Of a stretch of 12,622 bases of DNA, positions 1-6,619 are shown in pieces. Under the pieces are notes generated by a model. It did no database searches, was not told where the DNA came from, and worked only from the letters and a program-made list of their open reading frames with translations. The stretch comes from CAZEFK01 sp964511405 (GTDB lineage Bacteria > Pseudomonadota > Alphaproteobacteria > Elsterales > Elsteraceae), in assembly GCA_964511405.1 (NCBI GenBank), contig CAZEFK010000205.1, positions 1 through 12,622 on the forward strand. The letters are read 5' to 3'. Positions within the stretch are counted from its first letter, which is position 1. Each line of letters starts with the position of its first letter. Position numbers and translations under genes: made by a program.

Positions 1-302
1 GCGACGGCGTCCCGGCGCGCGGTCGCCAGGGTGCGCAGGCCGAGCCAGACCAGATAGGCCGCACCCAGCAGCTTCAGCGCCGTGAACAGCTCGGCGCTGG
101 CGAGCACCAGGGCGGACACGCCCAAGGCCCCGGCGACCACATGCGCCAGGCCGCCCAGGCCAGTGCCGACGCTTGATGCGATGCCCTCGGCGCGGCCGCC
201 GGCGAGCGTGCGGGCGGCGACATAGAAGATGCCCGGCCCGGGGGTCAGGGCCAGCACCAGGGCGGCGGCCAGGAACAGGACGAACTGATCGGCGTGGGGC
301 AT
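1..302 (-). CDS. LysE-family amino acid/metabolite exporter, N-terminal half (cut by window edge)
   Basis: This is the first 100 residues of an inner-membrane exporter of the LysE/RhtB family, which pumps amino acids, homoserine lactones or related small molecules out of the cell. The sequence shows a hydrophobic first helix (about residues 6-25) ending in the family signature TPGPG at 20-24, a glycine-rich second helix (about 43-66), and a third (about 70-92) carrying the typical pattern KLLGAAYLVWLG at 77-88. Full-length members have about 205 residues, so half is missing beyond position 1. The ATG lies 8 bp downstream of the paiB-like stop codon with only a weak GAGAG-like ribosome site, so the two genes are probably cotranscribed. 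The exported substrate is not readable. Family assignment is confident. Confidence 0.9.
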   Translation of the reverse strand, partial: MPHADQFVLFLAAALVLALTPGPGIFYVAARTLAGGRAEGIASSVGTGLGGLAHVVAGALGVSALVLASAELFTALKLLGAAYLVWLGLRTLATARRDAV

Positions 303-310
303 GACTGCTC

Positions 311-934
311 TCAGCGGGGGATCAGCGCCGCGGCGGCGCGGTCGGACGGACGGTCGCTGGCCGCGAGGCCGGCGGCGACGCCGGCGCGGTCCGCGGCGCT
401 GCGGTTCTGGCTCATCTTGCGCTTGCCCTCCAGGCGCGCAATGGGCAGGCGCAGGCCGACGATCTCGCGCAGCCGGTCGCGGATGTAGTCCGCCGGGGCG
501 TCGGTGACGGCCCAGGGATCGGCGCGGGGCCCCTCATGCAGGTCGGTCAGCTGGGTGACCACCGCGAGCAGGCGGTCGGGATCCTGGAAGAATTCGATCG
601 GCCCGTAGGCGTGCACGGCGACGTAGTTCCAGGTCGGCACGACCTTTCCGTGCTCCTGCTTCGCGGCATACCAGGCCGGGCTGACATAGGCGTCCGGTCC
701 CATGAACAGCGCCAGGGCCTCGCCCAGGGTCGCCTGCTGCCACTGGGGATTCGCGCGCGCCACGTGGCCGTACAGCGTGCCATAGGGCCCTTCCTCCGGC
801 GCGAGGATAACGGGCAGCGGCGTCGCGACCGGCCCCGCCGCGGTGGCGGTGACCAGGTTCGCCAGGCGCGCCTGGCGCATCGTCGCGTGCAGGGCGGCAA
901 GGTCGTCGTCACGAAAGGCGGGCGGCACATACAT
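311..934 (-). CDS. paiB: PaiB-like FMN-binding protein (FMN-binding negative transcriptional regulator family)
   Basis: A 207-residue protein of the PaiB family, a split-barrel flavin-binding fold first described as a repressor of sporulation and degradative enzymes in Bacillus; in proteobacteria its real role is uncertain. Family hallmarks are the N-terminus MYVPPAFR, GHVARANPQW at 57-66, YVSPAWY at 83-89, VPTWNYVAVHAYG at 99-111 and EGKRKMSQNR at 169-178. The frame stays open upstream to 1195, but the family's conserved N-terminus begins exactly at the ATG at 934, which has AGGA ten bases upstream; the longer version would run into the MocR gene. Length matches the family (about 205). It is followed at 8 bp by a LysE exporter and faces a MocR regulator, a common arrangement that suggests MocR control. 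The C-terminal ~25 residues are alanine-rich and not conserved. Confidence 0.9.
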   Translation of the reverse strand: MYVPPAFRDDDLAALHATMRQARLANLVTATAAGPVATPLPVILAPEEGPYGTLYGHVARANPQWQQATLGEALALFMGPDAYVSPAWYAAKQEHGKVVPTWNYVAVHAYGPIEFFQDPDRLLAVVTQLTDLHEGPRADPWAVTDAPADYIRDRLREIVGLRLPIARLEGKRKMSQNRSAADRAGVAAGLAASDRPSDRAAAALIPR

Positions 935-960
935 TTGTACGAGTTCCTGGGCAAAGGCTC

Positions 961-1033
961 CTGGACCGGCCTGGACCATGCCCCGGAATTGGCTCACAAG
1001 GAATGTCCAGTTGCCGGAAAAAACAGTGGACCA
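961..1033. promoter_or_regulatory. Candidate MocR operator array between divergent paiB-like and mocR genes
   Basis: The 109-bp gap between the divergent genes holds four copies of a TGGAC(C/A) core. Two are direct repeats CTGGACC at 961-967 and 971-977, spaced exactly 10 bp or one helical turn apart. A third is inverted, TGTCCAG at 1004-1010, and a fourth, TGGACCA at 1027-1033, forms an inverted pair with it (17-bp gap between the six-base cores). MocR-type regulators are known to bind direct and inverted repeats upstream of divergent target genes and often of themselves. The fit to that pattern is seen; binding is inference. I could not identify convincing -35/-10 boxes on either strand. 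Confidence 0.45.
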
Positions 1034-1043
1034 GTCTGCCATC

Positions 1044-2501
1044 ATGCCAGCGGACGATCCCGCCGCCCGGCCGCGGGTCGCCGAGCGGATCTGCGAGGCG
1101 ATCAAGAGCCAGATCGCCTCGGGCCGGCTCAGCCCGGGCGCCCGGCTGCCCTCCACTCGGTCCCTGGCGGCGGAGTGGGGCGTGTCGCGGACCACGGTGA
1201 CGGCGGCTTACGAGCAGCTCATCGCCGAAGGCTACCTGGAGACCCGGCAGGGGGCGCGGGCGCAGGTCGCGCCGGGGCTCGCGCCTGTCGCGCCCGGGCC
1301 GCCCGGCCAGCCGGGCGGCCTCGACCGGCTGTCGGCCTTCGGGCGGCGGCTGGCCGATTTCCCGGCGCCGCCCGCGCTCGATCCCGACCGCCTGGTCGCG
1401 GACTTCCGCTATGGCGACCTGGCCGCGGCCGACTTCCCCGTGCAGGACTGGCGCAAGGCGGTCGGCGCCGTCCTGCTGCGCCGGCCGGCCCGTCTCCGCT
1501 ATGGCGACCCCAAGGGGTCCCCAAGCCTGCGGGCGGCGCTTCAGGGCTATCTGTGGCGGGCCCGCGGGCTGCGCTGCACGCCGGATCAGATCATCGTCGT
1601 GACCGGCTCGCAGCAGGGCCTCGATCTCTGTGCGCGGCTGCTGCTCGACCCGGGCGACCGGGTCGCGATCGAGGATCCGGGCTATAACCTGGCACGCCAG
1701 ATCTTCCTGGCCGCCGGCGCCGAGCTGGTCCCGGTCGCGGTCGATCGGGAGGGCCTGCGCACGGACGGGCTGCCGGCGGCGCGGCTCGCCTATGCGACGC
1801 CGTCGCACCAGTTCCCGCTCGGCAGCGTGATGTCGGCCGCCCGCCGGCGCGAGCTGCTGGCCTGGGCGCAGCGAACCGGCGCCTTCGTCCTCGAGGACGA
1901 TTACGACAGCGAATACCGCTTCGACATCGGCCCGATCCCGCCGCTGCATACCCTGGATGACGCCGGGCGGGTCATCTATCTCGGGACGGTGTCCAAGACG
2001 CTCTCGCCGACCCTGCGCCTCGGCTACCTGGTGGTCCCAGCGGCGCTGGCCCCGGTCTTCGCCACGGCCAAGCGGCTGGCCGACCGGCACACCCCGAGCC
2101 TGGAGCAGGAGGCCCTGGCCGGCCTGATCGAGAGCGGCGCCTATGAGCGGCACGTGCGGCGGGTCCGGCGGACCAACGCCGAGCGGCGGGCCGCCCTGCT
2201 GGCCGCCCTGGCCCGCGCCCTGCCTGAAGCCGTGACCCTGGCGGGGACCGAGGCCGGCCTTCACGTGGTGGCCTGGCTGACCGGCATCCCCCGGGCGGCG
2301 GAAGACGGCTTGGCGGCGCGGGCGCGCCGCGCCGGCCTCGGCATCTATCCGATCGGGCCGTTGTACGATCCCGCCGGGCCGACCCCGCGTCCGGATTGCG
2401 CCGGCCTGGTTCTCGGCTATGCCGCCCTGTCGGTGGCCGCGATCGACAAGGGGGTCGCGCTGCTCGCGGCCGTGGTCCACGCGTATGGCAATCCTCAGTA
2501 G
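1044..2501 (+). CDS. MocR-family (PdxR-like) regulator: GntR winged helix fused to PLP aminotransferase domain
   Basis: A 485-residue cytoplasmic transcription factor of the MocR subfamily. Residues about 12-75 form a GntR-type winged HTH (SGRLSPGARLPSTRSLA, then VSRTTVTAAYEQLIAEGYL). A proline/glycine-rich linker spans about 76-100. The rest is a fold-type I aminotransferase-like domain: RYGDPKGSPSLR at 152-163, TPSHQFPLG at 252-260, EDDYDSEYR at 284-292 with the PLP-ring Asp, and GTVSKTLSP at 314-322 with K318 as the expected PLP Schiff-base lysine. All PLP residues I can recognise are intact, so it probably senses PLP or an amino-compound adduct. The ATG at 1044 is chosen because the HTH starts about 12 residues later. 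A GTG at 1026 with a weak GGA upstream is an alternative; the open frame back to 843 overlaps the divergent gene. Likely controls the paiB-lysE pair and itself. Confidence 0.92.
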   Translation: MPADDPAARPRVAERICEAIKSQIASGRLSPGARLPSTRSLAAEWGVSRTTVTAAYEQLIAEGYLETRQGARAQVAPGLAPVAPGPPGQPGGLDRLSAFGRRLADFPAPPALDPDRLVADFRYGDLAAADFPVQDWRKAVGAVLLRRPARLRYGDPKGSPSLRAALQGYLWRARGLRCTPDQIIVVTGSQQGLDLCARLLLDPGDRVAIEDPGYNLARQIFLAAGAELVPVAVDREGLRTDGLPAARLAYATPSHQFPLGSVMSAARRRELLAWAQRTGAFVLEDDYDSEYRFDIGPIPPLHTLDDAGRVIYLGTVSKTLSPTLRLGYLVVPAALAPVFATAKRLADRHTPSLEQEALAGLIESGAYERHVRRVRRTNAERRAALLAALARALPEAVTLAGTEAGLHVVAWLTGIPRAAEDGLAARARRAGLGIYPIGPLYDPAGPTPRPDCAGLVLGYAALSVAAIDKGVALLAAVVHAYGNPQ

Positions 2502-2503
2502 TC

Positions 2504-3334
2504 CTATCCGCCCAGGAACGCCCGGATCCGGGCGACCACCAGGTCGCGCGCCTCGACATGCACGGCATGGTTGGCGCCCTCGACCATCAGCAGCTGGGCG
2601 CCAGGGATGAGGCGAGCGATCTCGGCCGATTGCGAGGGCGGACAGATCCAGTCGGCGGCGCCGCACACCACCAGGGTCGGCACGCGGATCTCGGGCAGCC
2701 GGTCGCGCAGGTCGTATTCCTTGCGGGCGTACAGGGCGTTGTGGGTCACCGCGTGGAAGCGCTTCTGCCGGGTCCGCTCCAGCGAGGCGTCCGGATCGAA
2801 GCGCTCGTAATAGAGCGGCTGCAGGGCCGCCCAGATCAGGCGCAGCTCGGTGTCGTCGACGATGTCGGGGGAGAACAGCTTCTCGACCATGCGCACCGAG
2901 GCGCTGGTCGCCTTGTGCAGCCGCGCCTTGATGTTCTCCAGCGCCTCGGCCTCGTGATGATGGCTCGCGACGGTCCCGCGCAGGATCAGGTGGGACAGGC
3001 CCGCCGGATGGCGCACCGCATAGGTCAGCGCGATCATGCCGCCGAACGAGCCGCCGAGCACGGTGCAGGGCGCGCCGACCAGGGCGAGCCGCAGCTCTTC
3101 GACGTCGTCGGCCAGCCGCTCGAAGGTCAGGGGCGGGGTGATCGAGGATTCGCCATGGCCGCGCTGGTCGAAGGCGATCAGCCGGTAGTCGTCGGCGAGC
3201 ACCCGGTAGGGTTCGAGCTCGCCGGTGTGGTCGCCGATGCCGCGGCCGCCATGGAGCAGGATGATGGTGCCGCGCCGCGGCGTGCCGATGTCGACGACGT
3301 GCAGGTCGGCGCCTGCGATGCGCATCTTGGTCAT
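2504..3334 (-). CDS. Alpha/beta hydrolase of the proline-iminopeptidase-like (S33) type
   Basis: A 276-residue alpha/beta hydrolase, probably cytoplasmic since no signal peptide is seen. Features in order: oxyanion-hole segment LLHGGRG at 26-32, FDQRGHGES at 55-63, nucleophile elbow GGSFGG at 94-99 with Ser96, acid residue Asp228 in GAADWICPP, and His256 in GANHAVHVEA. A helical cap lies between about 125 and 205. The elbow and HGGRG resemble prolyl aminopeptidase relatives, but many such enzymes cleave esters, lactones or amides; the substrate here is unknown. The start at 3334 is favoured by the strong GGGAGGA five bases upstream and by the ATGA overlap with the monooxygenase stop. It is the last gene of the minus-strand operon and converges on the MocR gene with a 2-bp gap, leaving no room for an intrinsic terminator. 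Confidence 0.9.
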   Translation of the reverse strand: MTKMRIAGADLHVVDIGTPRRGTIILLHGGRGIGDHTGELEPYRVLADDYRLIAFDQRGHGESSITPPLTFERLADDVEELRLALVGAPCTVLGGSFGGMIALTYAVRHPAGLSHLILRGTVASHHHEAEALENIKARLHKATSASVRMVEKLFSPDIVDDTELRLIWAALQPLYYERFDPDASLERTRQKRFHAVTHNALYARKEYDLRDRLPEIRVPTLVVCGAADWICPPSQSAEIARLIPGAQLLMVEGANHAVHVEARDLVVARIRAFLGG

Positions 3335-4782
3335 GCGTCCTCCCGGATGGGTGCCGGCCCGGCGTCGGCGTCGTGCCATTCGTCGCCCAGCAGCTCGGGC
3401 GTGTCATAGGCCTGCAGACGGGCGTAATGGGTCTCGACGTCCTCGACGAACAGGCTGCGGACGATGCCGCGGGCCAGCCGGTCGGCGCCTTCGCTGACCG
3501 CGGGGATGTCGCCGGACAGCTTGCCGTGGCTGAGCGTGGCCGGGAAGTTGAAGCAGTAGATGCTGCCCAGCATGGGACAGTAGCCGGGCTGCTTCTCCTT
3601 GAACTCGAAATGGTCGCCCAGATCCGGCGAGGTCGCCAGCGACGGGCTGTCCTCGTCGGGCGGCGGCGTGAAGCTGTCGCCCCAGGTCCGGACATGCGGC
3701 GCGATCGCCGCCAGCTCCGGCCGCCGGGCGAGGTCGACGGCGAAGCCCGTGCAGAAGATCACGAAGTCGACCGGATAGGCCCCCTTCGGCGTGGTCAGCA
3801 CCACGCGCCCATCGGCCTCGGCCAGATCCAGGATCGGCGAGCCGACATGGAAGAAGGCGTTGGCGTGGCGCGACACGCGCAGGGTGGAATTGCGCGGCGG
3901 CGGGGTCTGGGCGCGGTCGGCATAGAGCTGGATGCGCCACTTCCAGGCCTCCGGCAGCGCCTGGAAGCCGTGGACCAGCCCGGGGCTGCCGACGCCCATC
4001 ATCTTGTTGACGCTGGGGATCGTCGGGCGCCGCAGGAACAGGTCCATGCGCGCCGCCCCTGATTCCAGCGCCTCGGCGGCATTGTCCATCGCCGAGGCGC
4101 CGGCGCCGATCACGGCGACCCGTTTGCCGCGCAGCGCCGCGAAGTCGATCGCGTCGGCCGAGTGCGCCCAGAACCGCCGTGGGATCGTGTCGGCGATGGC
4201 CGGAACCGCGTTGCCGCCCAGGCCGTCCCGGCCCGTCGCCAGCACCAGCTTCCGCGTCAGCACCGACCGCGGGCCGGTCGCCGTGGCGAGCTCGACCGCG
4301 ATCACGCCGCCGCCGGCATCGCGCAGCCCGGTCATCCTGATATCGTTCTCGACCGGCGCGCCGGTCACGCGGCGATACCAGACCAGGTATTCCATCCACT
4401 GCGGGCGCGGGATCCGGTACAGCGCCGCCCATGCGGCAGCTCCGAACTGCGCCTCGAACCAGGCCCGGAAGGTGAGGGCCGGCAGGCCGTAGGCGGGGCC
4501 GGTCAGCTGCTTGGGCGAGCGCAGGGTCTCCATGCGGGCGATGGTGACCCAGGGGCCTTCCTGGCCCGCGGGCGCCATGTCGTAGACGACATGGTTGCGG
4601 ACCCCGTGCTTCTTCAGCGCCAGGGCGGCGACCAGCCCGCACATGCCGGCGCCGATGATCACGACGTCGCGAACCGGCTGGCGGTCGCGGGTGCGGCGCG
4701 GCACCCAGTCGGCGGCGCCGAAGGTCAGCCACTCCAGGTCCTGCGCCAGCCGCGCTTCGAGGGCAGCGAGACCGCCAGTCAT
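3331..4782 (-). CDS. FAD/NAD(P)-dependent monooxygenase-like flavoprotein
   Basis: A 483-residue flavoprotein resembling the FMO/Baeyer-Villiger class, which uses FAD, NADPH and O2 to oxygenate carbonyl, sulfur or nitrogen centres. Residues 39-49 (DVVIIGAGMCG) form the FAD Rossmann motif; a second dinucleotide site is at 222-231 (VAVIGAGASA). ATGRDG at 182-187 and FCTGF at 343-347 are the usual interdomain motifs. The FMO/BVMO fingerprint FxGxxxHxxx is not present in standard form: the equivalent place reads RRFWAHSAD at 203-210, keeping the histidine but not the glycine. That matches a poorly characterised FAD-dependent oxidoreductase clade rather than a classical BVMO. The ATG at 4782 overlaps the upstream AhpD-like stop (ATGA), and the stop overlaps the hydrolase start (ATGA). 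No signal peptide is seen. Substrate unknown. Confidence 0.88.
   Translation of the reverse strand: MTGGLAALEARLAQDLEWLTFGAADWVPRRTRDRQPVRDVVIIGAGMCGLVAALALKKHGVRNHVVYDMAPAGQEGPWVTIARMETLRSPKQLTGPAYGLPALTFRAWFEAQFGAAAWAALYRIPRPQWMEYLVWYRRVTGAPVENDIRMTGLRDAGGGVIAVELATATGPRSVLTRKLVLATGRDGLGGNAVPAIADTIPRRFWAHSADAIDFAALRGKRVAVIGAGASAMDNAAEALESGAARMDLFLRRPTIPSVNKMMGVGSPGLVHGFQALPEAWKWRIQLYADRAQTPPPRNSTLRVSRHANAFFHVGSPILDLAEADGRVVLTTPKGAYPVDFVIFCTGFAVDLARRPELAAIAPHVRTWGDSFTPPPDEDSPSLATSPDLGDHFEFKEKQPGYCPMLGSIYCFNFPATLSHGKLSGDIPAVSEGADRLARGIVRSLFVEDVETHYARLQAYDTPELLGDEWHDADAGPAPIREDA
3338..3344 (-). promoter_or_regulatory. Ribosome binding site deciding the hydrolase start
   Basis: On the minus strand GGGAGGA lies four to five bases before the ATG at 3334, inside the end of the monooxygenase gene. 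It is the strongest Shine-Dalgarno match in this operon and argues for the 276-residue product over the 15-residue-longer reading from 3379. The hydrolase may therefore be translated independently as well as by coupling. Confidence 0.7.
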
Positions 4783-5348
4783 GCCGGCACGGGCGTGGCG
4801 TGCCCGAGCGTGTGCATCAGGCGGTTGGCCCAGCCGAACAGGGCGACGGCATGGATCAAGTCCAGGATCTCGGCCTCGGTCAGCCCGTGCGCCCGCAGCG
4901 CGGCGACATGGGCTGACGTGGCGGCCGGCGGCGTGGCCGAGAGCGCGCGCGCGAAATCGACGATGGCGCGGGTCCAGGGATCGAACGCGCCATCCAAGCC
5001 GGCCACATAGATCTCGCGGACGGTCTCGCTGCCGCCCGACAGCTCCATGTGCCGCCGCGCATGCACCGAGGCGCAATAGACGCACCGATTTACGGTCGAG
5101 GCGACCAAGGCGCCCAATTCCCGATCGGCGTTGCCCAGGCCGCCGGCGCCATACATGACCAGGTTGTAGAGTTTGGTCCGGGCCACGTACGATTCCGGAT
5201 CGTGGACCAGGGTGCGGACATAGGCCGACACCTTGGTGTTCGACGGCGTGACCCGCATGGCGTCGAGCTGCCGCTGGCTCGCCCGCGCGACCTCGACCGG
5301 CTCGATATAGGGCGTCCACTGCAGCGGCTTGACCGTGAAGCCGGTCAT
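4779..5348 (-). CDS. AhpD-like peroxidase-related protein (CMD superfamily, resembles Avi_7169 family)
   Basis: A 189-residue member of the AhpD/carboxymuconolactone decarboxylase superfamily. The redox motif is complete: Glu77 in DRELGAL, then C89-V-Y-C92 and His96 in NRCVYCASVH, the set used by AhpD for thiol-dependent peroxide reduction with a proton relay. The helical core spans about 40-110, with a second helical part (DPWTRAIVDFARALS, then LTEAEILDLIHAV) at about 123-168. It starts at the ATG at 5348, which overlaps the CMD gene stop, and its own stop overlaps the monooxygenase start, so the three are translationally coupled. Pairing with the preceding CMD protein resembles the Avi_7169/Avi_7170 family pair, recalled from knowledge and not searched. 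Probable role: removing peroxide made by the flavoenzyme, or a still unknown chemistry step. Confidence 0.87.
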   Translation of the reverse strand: MTGFTVKPLQWTPYIEPVEVARASQRQLDAMRVTPSNTKVSAYVRTLVHDPESYVARTKLYNLVMYGAGGLGNADRELGALVASTVNRCVYCASVHARRHMELSGGSETVREIYVAGLDGAFDPWTRAIVDFARALSATPPAATSAHVAALRAHGLTEAEILDLIHAVALFGWANRLMHTLGHATPVPA

Positions 5349-5827
5349 GACGGCTGTCCCAGCAGCTGCAGCCCGGCGACCACCCGGCCTTCGAACGCGG
5401 CGAAGGCGATCAGCTCGGACAGGGCAACGATCTGCGGATTGCTGAGGCCGGCCGCCGCCAGGGCTTCGATGTCGTCTGATGTCGACGACTGCGGGGCGAC
5501 GGCCACCCGGTCGACATGGCGAACCATGGCCGCCAGCGGCAGCGTCGATTCAGGCGGATCGCCGGCCGCCAGCCGGACGAGGCCGGCATCTTCAGCTCCG
5601 GCCAACTGGCGGTCATAGGCGGCGGCCAGCGCCTCCTGGCCATTGTGCCGGGCGATCCGGGCGCACAGGGCGGCACGGACGGCGCCGCTGATGCCCAGAC
5701 CGTCCTCGGGCATCAGCAGCGAGGCCCGGCACTGCTCGATCGCCTCGACGATGTCCGTCCGCTCGCGCCGCAGCGCATGGGCTGCGGACCCTGGCCGCAG
5801 CCCGGCTGCGGTGTCGATCTGATCCAT
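5345..5827 (-). CDS. CMD-domain protein lacking redox cysteines (resembles Avi_7170 family)
   Basis: A 160-residue, mostly helical protein. It resembles small CMD (carboxymuconolactone decarboxylase-like) domain proteins that sit directly before an AhpD-like gene. Visible segments are MPEDGLGISGAVRAALCARIA (about 39-59) and a C-terminal helix LSNPQIVALSELIAFAAFEG (128-147) of the type seen in CMD folds. There is no CxxC motif; the only cysteines are C33 and C55, so the usual peroxidase chemistry is unlikely. It may be a structural or regulatory partner of the next protein. The ATG at 5827 lies 28 bp after the GntR stop; the ribosome site is weak (GGGGA about 14 bases upstream). Its stop overlaps the next start as ATGA. 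Family call is moderate because the domain is divergent. Confidence 0.75.
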   Translation of the reverse strand: MDQIDTAAGLRPGSAAHALRRERTDIVEAIEQCRASLLMPEDGLGISGAVRAALCARIARHNGQEALAAAYDRQLAGAEDAGLVRLAAGDPPESTLPLAAMVRHVDRVAVAPQSSTSDDIEALAAAGLSNPQIVALSELIAFAAFEGRVVAGLQLLGQPS

Positions 5828-5855
5828 CAAACCGAAGGTCCCCCTGTGGGTCGCG

Positions 5856-6569
5856 TCATCCCTCGAGCACGGTGCGCGCGCCCAGCGTGTGCTCGCGCAT
5901 GAGCCGCTGCAGGGCGGGCAGGTCGCGCGCGCGGATGAGGCGGATGATGTCGAAGTGCTGTTCGACCACCTGCAGTAGGACCGCGACCGTGTTGCGGCGG
6001 CGCATGACCGAGATCGGGATGCGCGTCCTGAGGTCGAAGATGAACTTGACCAGCTCACGGTTCGGGCAGGGCGCCAGCATGAGCTGGTGGAACTCGAGGT
6101 TCCACCGCTCATGCTCCTCGGTCGTCCCGCCGAGGACGCAGGCGCGGCACGCCTCGGCCGCCGCCGTCATCGCGGCGAGGCTGGCCTCGTCCAGGCGGTC
6201 GATGACCAGCTCGGCGGCGGCCGCCTCCAGGATCGCCCGCGTCTCGGCGACCTGGCGGACGCGCTCCTGGTCGAAGACCTCCACCTGGTAGCCGCGCCGC
6301 GCCAGGTGGCGGACCAGGCCCTTCTCGGCCAGGAGATCGAGCGCCTGGCGCACTTCCATGCGCGTCGCCTCGTAGCGCCGCTCGAGGTCGACCTGCTTCA
6401 GCCAGCTGCCGGGCGCGAATTCGCCCATGCCGATGTCGCGCTCGATCCGCCGGGCGACGGCCCGGGCGCGGTCGGGCCCGGCGCCCGGCCGCACGAGCGC
6501 CGAGTCCCTTGACGCCTCTGGGGTCGTCTCGGGCGGCACCTCTGGGGTTGGGATCGGTGGGTTCATCAT
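5856..6569 (-). CDS. GntR-family regulator with FCD ligand-binding domain
   Basis: A 237-residue repressor-type regulator of the FadR/FCD subgroup. After a proline-rich, disordered-looking N-terminus (1-30), a winged HTH spans about 33-99 (RAVARRIERDIGMGEFAPG, then LERRYEATRMEVRQALDLLAEKGLV). The all-helical FCD effector domain covers about 104-235. Its usual Asp-His-His-His metal/carboxylate site reads Asn157 (in NLEFH), His161, His205 (EQHFDII) and His227 (REHT), so the aspartate appears replaced by asparagine. The frame stays open to a TTG at 6617, but that would place a palindromic operator inside the gene; ATG codons at 6590, 6569 and 6566 are alternatives and 6569 is chosen. It heads the minus-strand operon and is divergent from hyuA, so it probably controls both arms and is relieved by a pathway carboxylate. 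Confidence 0.88.
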   Translation of the reverse strand: MMNPPIPTPEVPPETTPEASRDSALVRPGAGPDRARAVARRIERDIGMGEFAPGSWLKQVDLERRYEATRMEVRQALDLLAEKGLVRHLARRGYQVEVFDQERVRQVAETRAILEAAAAELVIDRLDEASLAAMTAAAEACRACVLGGTTEEHERWNLEFHQLMLAPCPNRELVKFIFDLRTRIPISVMRRRNTVAVLLQVVEQHFDIIRLIRARDLPALQRLMREHTLGARTVLEG

Positions 6570-6572
6570 CGC

Positions 6573-6617
6573 TTGACCATCCGCGCGCATCGTGCCAAAA
6601 AAATTGGCGCCAATCAA
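6573..6617. promoter_or_regulatory. Possible divergent promoters for hyuA (plus) and gntR (minus)
   Basis: On the plus strand TTGACC at 6573-6578 is a fair -35 box, but the region 17-18 bp further (about 6596-6602) is only an A-run, a poor -10 match. On the minus strand TTGATT (6617-6612) is followed after 17 bp by CACGAT (6594-6589), which matches three of six -10 positions. If right, the palindrome lies over or between the promoter boxes on both strands, and the gntR transcript would begin just before the ATG at 6569. The boxes are weak and this is a tentative reading. Confidence 0.3.
6594..6614. promoter_or_regulatory. Palindromic operator candidate for the FCD-GntR regulator
   Basis: The short gap between gntR and hyuA contains the perfect 12-bp palindrome ATTGGCGCCAAT at 6603-6614. 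Immediately to its left, GCCAA at 6594-6598 pairs with TTGGC at 6604-6608 around five A residues, giving a second, overlapping inverted repeat. The result is three alternating half-sites GCCAA / TTGGC / GCCAA. FCD-type GntR proteins commonly bind AT-flanked palindromes of about this size in divergent promoters. It sits 17 bp before the hyuA GTG, where a bound repressor would block both directions. Sequence structure is seen; the regulator assignment is inferred from position. Confidence 0.6.
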
Positions 6618-6619
6618 TC

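Noticed and set aside
935..1195. An 87-residue N-terminal extension of the PaiB-like protein
   Set aside because: The conserved family N-terminus MYVPPAFR starts at 934 with a ribosome site; the extension overlaps the divergent MocR gene and has no family match.
909..3695. A 928-codon open frame on the minus strand opposite the MocR gene and overlapping the hydrolase and monooxygenase
   Set aside because: Its product is arginine/proline-rich low-complexity sequence without family motifs; it is the shadow of real genes in GC-rich DNA.
5828..5855. Possible terminator between gntR and the CMD gene
   Set aside because: The CCCAC/GGGGG-like pairing is short and imperfect, with no T-run; the 28-bp gap looks like an ordinary intra-operon spacer.
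6570..6617. TTG start giving a 16-residue longer GntR protein
   Set aside because: It would place the palindromic operator and likely promoter inside the coding region, and the added residues have no family pattern.
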